From: SIG607 sp045655165
GTDB taxonomy: Bacteria > Bacillota > Clostridia > Oscillospirales > Acutalibacteraceae
Assembly: GCA_045655165.1 (NCBI GenBank)
Contig: JAZOOT010000058.1
Coordinates: forward strand, 1-37,383
DNA: 37,383 nt
Direction of reading: 5' to 3'
The position numbers and the translations under genes were made by a program. The notes under the pieces were generated by a model, which saw only the letters and a list, made by a program, of their open reading frames with translations, had not been told where the DNA came from and ran no database searches. Positions 24,941 through 34,057 of this stretch are shown here, one piece after another; position 1 is the stretch's first letter, and each line of letters starts with the position of its first letter.

Positions 24941-25984
24941 TTAATATACCTTTTTTAGCACTGTAAATTTTTCGGATAATTTTATAATTACATAAGAAAT
25001 AAATATTGTTACAGCAAATACAGTTATAAAATTTAAAGCCGAATTTGTTGCAACAGGGGTATTTGCTAAAAATAAATCAATTATACTTATAGGAATTCTT
25101 TGGGTTAAAAACATAAGTATGCTATACTTGCGCATCATTACACATACGCGGTCACTAATATTAAAATTTGTAACAAGTAAAAATCTTGCCAAGAAATATG
25201 TAAACGGAACTAGACTTATTACTGTATCAACGCCTTTTGAATTCCAGTTAAAATATGCTATTAAGAATTCTTCTACCGCTAACAAAATCCCAAAAGCAAA
25301 AACAGGAATTATTGATTTAATTGAAGTTGATGTTGCAGTGATTTTTCCCTCATTTTCTGATACATATGCGCCAAGCGATACAAAAATCATACCGAAAAGC
25401 AATCCATTTTTTATTGTATCAAAAAAGCTATAATAAGCATCATAAATTGCTTTTATAAAAGGCACATTAGTTGCAAGTCCATAATAAGAACTGCCACCCA
25501 AGGTAAAAATATAAATAACACACGAAAGTATAAATATTTGTTTATAGTTTAATTTTTTGCGTAATAAGTATACAAACAGTGTTGCCGAGAACAAAGCGGG
25601 TAAATACCAAATGGTAGAATAACTGCCCTCAAAAAAGAAATCTTTAACATATTCTAATACACTATAAACAGAAAACCCTTTTCTTACCCATTTAATTACA
25701 ACAAAAACGAAGTAAACAGCACTCCAAATAAAATACATTACTGCTATTCGTGAAAGATAATTTTTTATATATTCTTTCTTTTTTGCAAAATCAATTGAAT
25801 CTAACTTTTTAAACGCAAGAAACCCACTTGTAAAAAAGAAAAATGGAACCGCTATAACACAAACAATATTTCTAAATCCAAATGATAATGCCTTGCTATA
25901 ACTTGCAAATGGAGCTGTATGTATAATTATTATTAATATAGCTGAAATAAATTTTGCAACATCTAACGATTTGTATTGCTTCAT
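24941..25984 (-). CDS. Acyltransferase 3 family membrane protein
   Basis: A 347-residue protein with about ten transmembrane segments. It begins KSLDVAKFISAILIIIIHTAP, where the Asp and the His (HTAP) match the acyltransferase 3 active-site helix. FFFFTSGFLAFKKL follows as the second landmark, then a cytoplasmic KKKEYIKNYLSRI. It is the second O-acyltransferase in the operon, distinct from the one at the operon end. The start overlaps the stop of the upstream glycosyltransferase by 4 bases (ATGA). Target residue unknown. Confidence 0.82.
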   Translation of the reverse strand: MKQYKSLDVAKFISAILIIIIHTAPFASYSKALSFGFRNIVCVIAVPFFFFTSGFLAFKKLDSIDFAKKKEYIKNYLSRIAVMYFIWSAVYFVFVVIKWVRKGFSVYSVLEYVKDFFFEGSYSTIWYLPALFSATLFVYLLRKKLNYKQIFILSCVIYIFTLGGSSYYGLATNVPFIKAIYDAYYSFFDTIKNGLLFGMIFVSLGAYVSENEGKITATSTSIKSIIPVFAFGILLAVEEFLIAYFNWNSKGVDTVISLVPFTYFLARFLLVTNFNISDRVCVMMRKYSILMFLTQRIPISIIDLFLANTPVATNSALNFITVFAVTIFISYVIIKLSEKFTVLKKVY

Positions 25985-26928
25985 AAGCCAAGCTTTCTCC
26001 TTATTTTTCTTATAAGCTTTACAGTTTTACTTGGGAATATAATTTTAAAAACTTCTTCATCATAATTTCGGTCACAAATTATGCATTCAGGATGTTTAAG
26101 CGGAAAATCCAAAGATTCGGTAGGCATAAAAAGCACCTTTCCCTTTTTCCACTTCTCCGCCTTATTATTTTCGGTATGTGTTGAACCAGCACCAACACCA
26201 ATATTATAAATAAGATTGTTTTTAGGAACAACACAAAGAAAGGATTGAGAATACTTTAAAAAGCCAAATTGAACATCCCAATAGTTTACCTTTTTATTGG
26301 GGGTTTCTCGGTATGCTTTTCGCCAATCCCCAATTCTTCTTTTGGCAATTTTTTCACTAGGAAATTCTTTTAAAAGTAGATTCTCATAGTAACCATCCTT
26401 TATATTTTTAACAAAGAAATCATACTTTTCCCACACCCGACGCCATGTGCCCCAGCCAAGCGTTGCAGCAGCTTTTGTAAAACAATAACTGTTCCCGCCG
26501 CAATTCCACTTTTGCACATGATTAAAGCCACTAATAAATCCAATGCGCTCATCATCCTTATATTTTTCAAGAATTTCTTCCATAAACGGAAAAAGTGTAT
26601 TGTCTGCCACACAGTCATCTTCTAAAATAAGTAACTTGTCGGTATGCCTAAACGCCCAAGAGATAGCATTGCTAGGGCCTTTCCCACAACCTTGATTTTC
26701 TTTGGAATAATTAGTGTAAACTTCACATTCCCAATCTATATCAGACACAATTTTTTTACATTCTTCTATCGCCTGCAAATCATTCGGTCGGTCAACTCTT
26801 GGCCCGTCACAAGCAAGAAATAGTTTTTTGGGTCTTGCTTTTTTTACCTTATCAAAGACTTCTTTTAAAGTATTTGGACGAGCAAAAAATATAAGTAATA
26901 CTGCTAAATCAGACTTTGCTTTATGCAT
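25981..26928 (-). CDS. GT-A fold glycosyltransferase family protein
   Basis: A 315-residue soluble protein. LLIFFARPNTLKEVFDKVKKARP at the N-terminus, LFLACDGPR and the Asp motif LLILEDDCVADNTLFPF suggest a GT-A nucleotide-sugar transferase. GWGTWRRVWEKYD is shared with proteins often annotated as haemolytic or methyltransferase-FkbM-associated glycosyltransferases. There is no signal peptide. It overlaps the upstream GT4 gene by 8 bp and the downstream acyltransferase by 4 bp, so it is co-translated in the polysaccharide operon. GGAGAAAG precedes the ATG. Sugar donor unknown. Confidence 0.75.
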   Translation of the reverse strand: MHKAKSDLAVLLIFFARPNTLKEVFDKVKKARPKKLFLACDGPRVDRPNDLQAIEECKKIVSDIDWECEVYTNYSKENQGCGKGPSNAISWAFRHTDKLLILEDDCVADNTLFPFMEEILEKYKDDERIGFISGFNHVQKWNCGGNSYCFTKAAATLGWGTWRRVWEKYDFFVKNIKDGYYENLLLKEFPSEKIAKRRIGDWRKAYRETPNKKVNYWDVQFGFLKYSQSFLCVVPKNNLIYNIGVGAGSTHTENNKAEKWKKGKVLFMPTESLDFPLKHPECIICDRNYDEEVFKIIFPSKTVKLIRKIRRKLGL

Positions 26929-28177
26929 TTTCTTTCTCCGTTAAAATTTCGTTATAAATTTCTAAAAGTTGGTTATAATTCTTTTCTCTATCATGGCGTA
27001 GTTCGGCATCTTTTTTTACATTTCCAGAAAACTTAATGCAAAGTTCATCATTTTCAAACAGTTCCATTATGCGACTTGCAAGAACTGCATATTCGTTAAA
27101 ATCGTAAAAGAAACCGCTTTCACCATCACGAAGTAAATCAGTCATCCCGCCACGGTAAGCACATATACCGGGTGTACCAATCATCATAGCTTCGCACATC
27201 GTAGCAGAAGCGCCTTCCATAGCGGACGGAACTACGCACACATGAGTTTTGGCCAATATCTTTGCAACATCCTCTGCGTTCTTCCTTCCAATAAAATTAA
27301 CATTTTTCTCTATTCCTAATTTGTTTATGAGTCTTAGCACATATCGTTCATACGCGTTCGCTTTTTTATAATTAGAATTATTAGCAGGAACATTTAACAT
27401 AACATCTGGATACTGTTTTTTTACAATAGCAAGAGCTCGCAATAATATATGTAATCCTTTTAATGTGTAAGGTGCAGCACCTGTATATATTGTGTGTTTT
27501 TCTACATTTTGTATGTCCCATTTATCTGCACAATAAAATTCACTTCTTAAATTATAGTTAAACCGATGATAAACTAGTTTTTCATTAATGGAAAGCATAA
27601 CTGCTTTATCCCATTCAGTTCTACCTGTAACGTGATTAACGTTATTAAGCACAAAACTTTCACGCACAGCATTCTTTTCCATTAGTTTTTTTGCAAAAAA
27701 AGGTGTTTTAAACCCTAAAACTGCTTTAGGAGAAACTATCTTAATGCGTTCGCTTAACGGCAATCCGCCATAATATTCCGCGGAAATTCTATTTAATATA
27801 CCCTGTATCGTTAATACAATAGGGATATTTAATTTGAGTTTCACTATTGCTGCAGCCATAGAATATTCGGTGCCATGAAGATGTATTATATCAGGTTTAA
27901 ACTCTTCAATAACTTTTTTGCAGTCTTGAATTGTCTTTTTACTGTCAAACAAAAGGCGTTTGCCACCACCCGCAAAAATAAAATTGCGAATGCCACAGGC
28001 GGTTTTATCAATATCCTTATCAACTCTTGCATAAGTCATCGTGGCAAGCTCTATATTGGGGTCAGCAGATAGTTTGTTTGCATAATCCACAAGCCAACCG
28101 CCACTAAACGATGTTTTTAAGCCAATCTCTTTTGCAACATTAGGCAAAACCATATTTACAATCCACAATACCCTCAT
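26921..28177 (-). CDS. GT4 family glycosyltransferase
   Basis: A GT-B fold transferase of 418 residues. MRVLWIVNMVLPNVAKEIGL with a glycine-rich acceptor loop (SFSGGWLVDYANKL) opens the protein, and DIIHLHGTEYSMA is the usual mid-domain element. The donor-site block is VPSAMEGASATMCEAMMIGTP, a Glu-x7-Glu motif near residues 325-345. The frame is open to 28192, but the ATG at 28177 is one base after the EpsG-like stop codon and has GAGGGG upstream, which indicates coupled translation. It adds one sugar of the repeat unit; donor unknown. Confidence 0.88.
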   Translation of the reverse strand: MRVLWIVNMVLPNVAKEIGLKTSFSGGWLVDYANKLSADPNIELATMTYARVDKDIDKTACGIRNFIFAGGGKRLLFDSKKTIQDCKKVIEEFKPDIIHLHGTEYSMAAAIVKLKLNIPIVLTIQGILNRISAEYYGGLPLSERIKIVSPKAVLGFKTPFFAKKLMEKNAVRESFVLNNVNHVTGRTEWDKAVMLSINEKLVYHRFNYNLRSEFYCADKWDIQNVEKHTIYTGAAPYTLKGLHILLRALAIVKKQYPDVMLNVPANNSNYKKANAYERYVLRLINKLGIEKNVNFIGRKNAEDVAKILAKTHVCVVPSAMEGASATMCEAMMIGTPGICAYRGGMTDLLRDGESGFFYDFNEYAVLASRIMELFENDELCIKFSGNVKKDAELRHDREKNYNQLLEIYNEILTEKENA

Positions 28178-28178
28178 T

Positions 28179-29279
28179 TTAAAACCCCTCATTCCAAAAC
28201 ATCATAAAATCTGAAAACGCACCTTTATTAACACGATAAAAGAATAAGAGAACTGCAAGTAGGGTAAACGCGCCTTCAATTAATTTCTTATATCGTGGAG
28301 AAATATCTTGAAAAGCTGTAGGGAACAATATAACAAGAAAATAGCAAAAATAATAACTTATTCTTTCATAAATTTGAATTGATGTAAAACGGCAAAGATA
28401 GATAACAAGTCCCGAGATTGCCAAAACCAACGGCACAAAAACCTTTTTTTCTTTAATGTGCTTTGAAAAAAATAAAGTGCTAAATATAGCTAATAAATAT
28501 ATTACTATAACTACCAAGCCACCATCAGAAAAACTTTCTGCACCTGAATACGACTCTTCCGCAAGGTCATCATAAAACATAACGAACGAATCTGCATATA
28601 CCAAGAATGCACCAACAGCACCCGTTAAAATCAGTATATTTTTCCAATTGAATTTCATGTTGCATATTGGGTATACAAACAGGAAAACCAATGAGCTTTT
28701 ATGAATAAGAATGGCCATTAACACAACAATCAAAAAACGAATAAATTTCTTTTTCTTTGAAAATTCATAAGACCACAAACAAACAACCATTGCCATTGCT
28801 TGGCGCAGTCCGTTCATTGAGAACGTCATTAAACCAAGGCAAATAAAGGTAATCCAAGAAATAACAAAATCATTAGAGTTTTTAAAAATAAAGTTTGCAA
28901 CAAAGGTAATCATTATTGCCGTTGAAATCAACAAAAACCATTGCGCACTGGGAACTATTTGAGCTAAAAGCCAAGTGTATAAATGGAACAAGCCCTCTGA
29001 AAACAGCCAAAAACCATCTAATGCTCCTTTGAAATCTAAATAACCAACAGGGTTAGTAAATGATTGAGCAGCATTAAAAGTTAAAAAATACATTTCCGTA
29101 TCTCTTGAACCGGTATACTGCGTTCTTAAACCCAACACAAAAATTACGGCAATTGACACCAAAACGGTAAACAATTTATCATTATTCCTAAATTCTCTTT
29201 TAAGTTTATCGGTTTTTTTAGGGTCAACCAACACACCCATCAATAATACCCAAATAGGTAATGATAGCAAAAGCACCAT
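28179..29279 (-). CDS. EpsG/Wzy-like polysaccharide polymerase
   Basis: A 366-residue membrane protein with about ten hydrophobic segments. GLRTQYTGSRDTEMYFLTF is the periplasm-facing loop after the second helix that typifies EpsG proteins. The helix block GLMTFSMNGLRQAMAMVVCLWS and the ILIHKSSLVFLFVYP segment are also family landmarks. These proteins are thought to join repeat units outside the membrane. The flippase, glycosyltransferases and LicD in the same operon fit a Wzx/Wzy-type pathway. CAGAGG precedes the ATG. Confidence 0.87.
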   Translation of the reverse strand: MVLLLSLPIWVLLMGVLVDPKKTDKLKREFRNNDKLFTVLVSIAVIFVLGLRTQYTGSRDTEMYFLTFNAAQSFTNPVGYLDFKGALDGFWLFSEGLFHLYTWLLAQIVPSAQWFLLISTAIMITFVANFIFKNSNDFVISWITFICLGLMTFSMNGLRQAMAMVVCLWSYEFSKKKKFIRFLIVVLMAILIHKSSLVFLFVYPICNMKFNWKNILILTGAVGAFLVYADSFVMFYDDLAEESYSGAESFSDGGLVVIVIYLLAIFSTLFFSKHIKEKKVFVPLVLAISGLVIYLCRFTSIQIYERISYYFCYFLVILFPTAFQDISPRYKKLIEGAFTLLAVLLFFYRVNKGAFSDFMMFWNEGF

Positions 29280-29307
29280 AAAAACCTCTGTTTTCCTTTC
29301 TAGTTAA

Positions 29308-30231
29308 TCACTTTCTAAGTTTGTGATATATGTTTTTTGCAAAACGCTTTATTTTTGACTCAGTTTTTAGTTTAAGACATCTTAAAGCGCTAATTTTAAT
29401 GTTTTTTTCTTTAACATACTCATATATAACATTCAAGTTTCCTCGGTTGCATGAATATGAAAAATAATACAATTCCTTTAATAATTCATCTTTTTTGTTG
29501 TGTTTTTTTATTTCTTTAAGCAGCTCATCAACCGTATCATTTGCTTCTTTTGAATGAAGTTCTTTTTGAGTATTCGTAACCTGCATGCTATGTTGGCGAT
29601 TGCATACTAAAATTTCATCATTTAAATAGAAATCAACGCCTGAAAGTGCAAATTTAAGCCACAAATTCCAGTCAAGCACAAAACGCATTGACTCATTAAA
29701 ATAGCCACACTTTTCAAAAATACATTTAGGTATTAAAAGTCCGCAACCGTTAGGACAGTTTCCAAATAAAAAGTATCTAAAAGCATTACGAGCATTATAA
29801 AACCCTTTTGCCTTACGGCGTGGATGGGCTATTCTTTGCCCTTTTGCATCTATAAGAACACCAACATTACTTATTATAGTGTTTTTGGTGTCAAGGCTGT
29901 GTTCAGAATATGTATTTATCTGCTTTTCCACCTTTTCGGGAAAATACAAATCATCGTGCGAAAGCCACGATATGAATTCACCTTTTGCTTTTTTAATACC
30001 ATAATTTAATGCCGATGCACAACCGCCGTTTTCTTTTTCATAATAAACTATTTTACCGGCGTATTTTTCACACACTTTCTTACCTGCACCTTCATCGGTA
30101 GAGCCATCATTTACTACAACTATTTCAATGTTAGTGTAGGTTTGTGCAAGTGCACTTTTTATTGCCTCTTCAACATAATTAGAGCCGTTATAAAGCGGAA
30201 TTACAATGCTTACAAGCGGTTGATTTTTCAT
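29308..30231 (-). CDS. GT2 family glycosyltransferase
   Basis: A 307-residue GT-A transferase. It begins PLVSIVIPLYNGSNYVEEAI and continues QTYTNIEIVVVNDGSTDEG and ENGGCASALNYGIKKAKGEF. The metal-binding motif appears as SWLSHDDLYFPEKV. The C-terminal third is lysine-rich and soluble. The ATG overlaps the stop of the preceding GT2 gene by 4 bases (ATGA). It adds a sugar of the repeat unit; the specificity cannot be read. Confidence 0.9.
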   Translation of the reverse strand: MKNQPLVSIVIPLYNGSNYVEEAIKSALAQTYTNIEIVVVNDGSTDEGAGKKVCEKYAGKIVYYEKENGGCASALNYGIKKAKGEFISWLSHDDLYFPEKVEKQINTYSEHSLDTKNTIISNVGVLIDAKGQRIAHPRRKAKGFYNARNAFRYFLFGNCPNGCGLLIPKCIFEKCGYFNESMRFVLDWNLWLKFALSGVDFYLNDEILVCNRQHSMQVTNTQKELHSKEANDTVDELLKEIKKHNKKDELLKELYYFSYSCNRGNLNVIYEYVKEKNIKISALRCLKLKTESKIKRFAKNIYHKLRK

Positions 30232-31292
30232 GATACACCTCTATTTTTTAGTTTAAGGACAACCCATGTCATTAAATATGTAGGCAATACCCAAGAACGT
30301 TTAATAAAGAAATAATATACTTTCCATTTTGCGCCAAGATATTTCAAATCAAATGCTTTATATGCCGATTTGAACTCATTTTTTTTAAGTATACTTTTAA
30401 TTTCTTTATATTTAACACAAAACGGTGCGTTATTGCGAAGCGCATTAAAAGCCATTTCCATAGAACTATAAACTATACGGCTATTAAATGCCGAACTAAA
30501 AAATTCCCAACTATCAGTTTCTAAAATTTCAGTTTTAATTGTATTGAACAATTTTTGTTGGCGTGGAATATAATTTTTTCTATAATTTTTTGTAGCCGCA
30601 ACTTCGTTAGTTTTTCTGTAATGATAAAACGGCTCATCTATAAACTGAAAGTGTTTTACATCTTTAAATACACAGAAATTAAATAGTCCGTCAACAAAAG
30701 CACCATATTCTTTTATATCAATGAATTTTACGCCGCTCTTTCTTAACAATTCAGTACGATACATGTTAAATCCGCACGATGCTAAAAAATTCATATTTTC
30801 AGGATTTGCCAATTCTTTATCTATTAGGCCTAAAACTTGCCGTCTTATTGTATGACACTCTTCACCGACATACACTTTTTCTTTTAAAAAAGTGTTTTTC
30901 TTAATTAGTTTTTTATCTTTAAATTCCCTTACATAATTAAATCTTATTACATCAGTTTTATTCTTGTCGGCATTCTTGATTAAGGTTTCTATAGCATCTT
31001 CATCAATCCAATCATCTGAATCAAGAAACATAATATATTCACCTTTGGCCTTTTCTATGCCAAGGTTTCTTACTGAAGCGGCACCACCATTTTCTTTATG
31101 TATAACAGTAATTCTATTATCCGTATTGGCAAGTTCATCGCAAAGCACTGGACTACCATCAGGTGAACCATCATCAATAAGCAATATTTCTATATTTTTA
31201 AATGTTTGATTGGTTATAGAATCAACACATTCTTTTAAATATTTTTTGGTGTTATATACAGGTATTACTACCGTAACTTTAGTTTGATTCAT
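30228..31292 (-). CDS. GT2 family glycosyltransferase (EpsJ-like)
   Basis: A 354-residue GT-A transferase with KVTVVIPVYNTKKYLKECVD, NIEILLIDDGSPDGSP and ENGGAASVRNLGIEKAKGEY. The Asp-x-Asp motif reads FLDSDDWIDEDAIE near residue 95. The C-terminus (YYFFIKRSWVLPTYLMTWVVLKLK) is hydrophobic and basic and may lie at the membrane. It overlaps the upstream GT4 gene by 14 bp and the next GT2 gene by 4 bp. Confidence 0.9.
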   Translation of the reverse strand: MNQTKVTVVIPVYNTKKYLKECVDSITNQTFKNIEILLIDDGSPDGSPVLCDELANTDNRITVIHKENGGAASVRNLGIEKAKGEYIMFLDSDDWIDEDAIETLIKNADKNKTDVIRFNYVREFKDKKLIKKNTFLKEKVYVGEECHTIRRQVLGLIDKELANPENMNFLASCGFNMYRTELLRKSGVKFIDIKEYGAFVDGLFNFCVFKDVKHFQFIDEPFYHYRKTNEVAATKNYRKNYIPRQQKLFNTIKTEILETDSWEFFSSAFNSRIVYSSMEMAFNALRNNAPFCVKYKEIKSILKKNEFKSAYKAFDLKYLGAKWKVYYFFIKRSWVLPTYLMTWVVLKLKNRGVS

Positions 31293-32412
31293 TCATAATC
31301 TCCTGATATATTTTTTCCAAACAATTCATAGACGCTTGAGTGGTAAATTTTTTTGAAACTTCCTTGTTATATTCACCCATTTTGTTTTTTAGTTCTTTAT
31401 TATAAACTATTTCTTTTATTCCATTGGCAAAACCTTTATAATCGTTTGGATTATATTTAAATCCCGTCTTACCGTTTTCCGAATAGTCGTTTATACCGTG
31501 CCTATTCGATGTAACTATAGGCAACCCCGCAGCCATTGCTTCTATTGAAGCAAGTCCCAGTCCTTCCCTTAAAGACGGAAATGCATAAACATCGGCAGAA
31601 GGCAAAAGTGCAGGAATATCTCGCCTATACCCCAAAAAATGAACATTATTTTGAAGACCTAAATTATTTGCAAGTGCTATAAGTTCCTCCTTTAAAGGTC
31701 CGTTACCAGCAATAAAGTAATGCAAATTTTCATCATTTAAGTATTTAAGAGCATGAAAAACAACTTGGTGATTTTTGTTTTTATTAAGTTCACCAACGGA
31801 AATTATAGTTTTTGCTGTTTTGGGTAAGCCGAATTGTTCTTTAATATCACTCACTTTATCAATATTAGTAAAACGAGTTAAATCAATTCCCACACCAGGT
31901 ATGTATTTTACTGACTTTGCACTAAACTTTTCTTTTGCTAACACAAAATCCATTTTGTTAATTGTTATTAAAATGTCGGTATATCTTGAAAACCATTTTT
32001 CAACTGGGTACCATAAAACCCAATTCTTTTTAGGTCCGCCCTTAAAGAAATGAAAACCATGGGCTTCATAAATAACCTTCAGTTTACCTTTTTTACGTTT
32101 TCTATTTGCGGCCAATCTTGCAAGTATACCACCAACTGGTGTATTACAATGAATTATGCTATAATTACCATTCTCAATAACTTTTGAAAGCATTTTATAT
32201 GCCTTTATGTTTTTAAGACTAAACGGTGAACGAGAAAAAGGAATATTGAATTTTTTGCCTTTTATATCAAGAGTTAAATTGGGCTTTTCAACCAAATTGT
32301 TTCTTGCAGCCACATCTAATTCAATTTCATTTTCTAATGCCCAAAAAATAAGCGGTTTGTGGAATTGGGCTATGTGACTTTGAACAGTGGCAATCAACAA
32401 TATTTTTTCCAT
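31279..32412 (-). CDS. GT4 family glycosyltransferase, first gene of the polysaccharide operon
   Basis: A GT-B transferase of 377 residues. It begins MEKILLIATVQSHIAQFHKPL and has IIHCNTPVGGILARLAA, YEAHGFHFFKGGPKKNW, and IISVGELNKNKNHQVV at the start of the donor domain. The Glu-x7-Glu motif is REGLGLASIEAMAAGLPIV. The HGFHFFKGGP block is common in GT4 enzymes of capsule clusters. The frame opens at a GTG at 32421, but AAAGGTGA fits the ATG at 32412 better. No initiating sugar-phosphate transferase (WbaP/EpsE-like) is found before it, so initiation must come from elsewhere. Confidence 0.9.
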   Translation of the reverse strand: MEKILLIATVQSHIAQFHKPLIFWALENEIELDVAARNNLVEKPNLTLDIKGKKFNIPFSRSPFSLKNIKAYKMLSKVIENGNYSIIHCNTPVGGILARLAANRKRKKGKLKVIYEAHGFHFFKGGPKKNWVLWYPVEKWFSRYTDILITINKMDFVLAKEKFSAKSVKYIPGVGIDLTRFTNIDKVSDIKEQFGLPKTAKTIISVGELNKNKNHQVVFHALKYLNDENLHYFIAGNGPLKEELIALANNLGLQNNVHFLGYRRDIPALLPSADVYAFPSLREGLGLASIEAMAAGLPIVTSNRHGINDYSENGKTGFKYNPNDYKGFANGIKEIVYNKELKNKMGEYNKEVSKKFTTQASMNCLEKIYQEIMNESN

Positions 32413-32471
32413 AACTTTCACCTTTCAAATTATTATTGGGCATACTTAACCCAACATAACATACACTACTT

Positions 32472-32500
32472 ATTTTACAACATAACCAAAACAAAGTCAA
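32472..32500 (-). promoter_or_regulatory. Promoter of the polysaccharide operon
   Basis: On the minus strand TTGACT (32495-32500) and TAAAAT (32472-32477) with a 17-bp spacer. The short leader contains a small hairpin, TTGGG...CCCAA, at about 32434-32454, before the AAAGGTGA ribosome site. Confidence 0.78.
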
Positions 32501-32561
32501 TAATATAGATGCATTTGGCGCAATGTTACAAAATGTGCTAAAGTTCGACACAAAATAAAAC

Positions 32562-32584
32562 CGCCGAATTTTCGGCGGTTTTAT
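32562..32584 (-). terminator. Terminator after the decayed gene
   Basis: Inverted repeat AAACCGCCGAA / TTCGGCGGTTTT, followed by a T-rich stretch on both strands. It sits just beyond the stop of the pseudogene and before the polysaccharide promoter. Confidence 0.82.
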
Positions 32585-32591
32585 TATTTTA

Positions 32592-33290
32592 TTAAAGCTT
32601 AAACAAATATAATTGGCCTGCTGCTGCCCAAAGGTTTACTGTGTAACGCTCTTGGCCATTACTTTCGGTGTTGTTTTCGCGCCTTGGGTCAAGGTTATGG
32701 TTATCTTTATTGGGGTAAGTGCCGTAAACGCTAATACTTTTACCAAAGCCCTTAATTTCACACTAGTCGCATTTTTTACGGTTAAATGTAATGTTAAAGT
32801 TGTTGCTATTATCTGTCATTGAATTATTTACCACAGCAACATATTTATCGTCATTTTTGTGGGTGTAAAAACTTACAATCATATCGGTACCTTTAAGCGA
32901 TTTAATGTATAAAATTATATCGCTGCACCCTCTTTAAAAAGCATATAACCACCATAAGATTTACCAATGTAGTAGTAAGCGTCAAGTTTTAAATCTTTAA
33001 AGGTATCGGCAGTAGAAGTAAGAAAACAACTGTGAAATTGCTTATAGTTATCAAAATATTTCGGTTTTTCGCCAAACACATTAATGGGTGCGGCATAGGT
33101 TCCAGCAGGTTCACATAGGAACGCCTAAATGCGTAAAAGATTTAAGAACGGCAATAATTCAGATGCTTCTTCTTTTTGAATTTTAATGGCAGTAAGTACG
33201 TCGTCCGTATGTTTTTTAAGCGGTTCATCGCCAATAAACAGGCATGCCATAATAGAAAATGTGTTTAACATAAAAACACTTCGTTTACGG
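32592..33290 (-). pseudogene. Decayed gene, C-terminal remnant, possibly of a carbohydrate-active enzyme
   Basis: No intact gene lies in this stretch of nearly 1 kb, but minus-strand translation shows continuous protein-like sequence broken by lesions. It runs TDDVLTAIKIQKEEASELLP, then a TAG at 33125-33127, then PAGTYAAPINVFGEKPKYFD and YYYIGKSYGGYMLFKEG. A TAA at 32915-32917 and a shift of frame follow, then ILYIKSLKGTDMIVSFYTH and DDKYVAVVNNS. After a further TAG at 32763-32765 it continues to GQERYTVNLWAAAGQLYLFKL and a final stop. The YVAVVN-type beta-sandwich end resembles C-terminal domains of some glycoside hydrolases, but I cannot name the family. The 5' part is missing: similarity fades near 33290, before the neighbouring gene's terminator. 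Confidence 0.72.
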
Positions 33291-33340
33291 CATTTTTTAC
33301 TGTCTTTAATATACTTAACATATATAAGTAAAGCAGAAAA

Positions 33341-33371
33341 TTGAAAAAGCCCTTCGTTTTTCCAAGGGATT
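33341..33371 (-). terminator. Terminator of the YgjV-like gene
   Basis: Minus-strand hairpin ATCCCTTGG-AAAAA-CGAAGGGCTTTTTC (imperfect stem CCCTT/AAGGG with flanking pairs) directly after the stop codon, followed by a T run. Confidence 0.65.
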
Positions 33372-33893
33372 TTATTCTTTATTCTTATACCTAAACATTG
33401 CAATAACAATAGAACACATGGTAAGTATATCGCCAAGAGCCGAACCGTAAGCGCGGCTTAATAAATTATAAACAAACCAAAATGGCGAGCCCAAAAGCGA
33501 TATACGGCGAATAATTTTTTCATTTGTCATCCAAAAAGCGCTGGTATGAAGCAATACGCCTGCAAGCGAAAATAAGTCAAGAAAACTTTTGTTAATTAAC
33601 GCTATTGTTACACCCACCGCAACAATTACCAAATTTATTAAAATTAAAACCAATTTTGTATGTTTTTTAATAAACCGGTTAGTGTTCCTGTTTACTGCGG
33701 CAAACGATGAAACAACGCCCATAATATCAAGCGCCGCACCTGCAAAAGCACCCAATAAAATATATTGCAATATGTATAAACACCTTGAAACAGCGTTTAA
33801 AATTATTATGTTTTTACCTTTCTTTTGTTGGTAACTTAAAAGAAAAGTTACCACGGCAAATAAACCAATTATTTGCGGAATAAGTTCTTTCAT
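33372..33893 (-). CDS. YgjV-like inner membrane protein
   Basis: A 173-residue integral membrane protein with about five hydrophobic helices. The N-terminus LIPQIIGLFAVVTFLLSYQQKKGKNIIILN and the next segment RCLYILQYILLGAFAGAALDIMG match the YgjV (Imp-YgjV) family as I recall it. LGSPFWFVYNLLSRAYGSALGDILTM near the C-terminus is also characteristic. Function is unknown. GGGGTG precedes the ATG. It is divergent from the DUF1622-like gene. Confidence 0.8.
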   Translation of the reverse strand: MKELIPQIIGLFAVVTFLLSYQQKKGKNIIILNAVSRCLYILQYILLGAFAGAALDIMGVVSSFAAVNRNTNRFIKKHTKLVLILINLVIVAVGVTIALINKSFLDLFSLAGVLLHTSAFWMTNEKIIRRISLLGSPFWFVYNLLSRAYGSALGDILTMCSIVIAMFRYKNKE

Positions 33894-33925
33894 TTTTGCA
33901 CCCCGGAATTCTCATAACTTTTATA

Positions 33926-33954
33926 ATTTTACTATAAATTTCATCTTTTGTAAA
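33926..33954 (-). promoter_or_regulatory. Promoter of the YgjV-like gene
   Basis: On the minus strand TTTACA (33949-33954) and TAAAAT (33926-33931) with a 17-bp spacer, about 33 bp before the ATG. I see no equally clear promoter for the divergent gene at 34058. Confidence 0.65.
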
Positions 33955-34057
33955 GACTGTTACGCTTAATTTTGGCCCAAATGTAAAAAAAATCAGCAAC
34001 GTTTTACCTATATTATAAAATAATATACATAACATAAATTAAAGGAAGGTGCAAAAA

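Noticed and set aside
32592..33290. Stop-codon readthrough or recoded (UAG) protein in the decayed gene
   Set aside because: The stops are of different kinds and are joined by a frame change, and all surrounding genes use standard stops, so decay is simpler.
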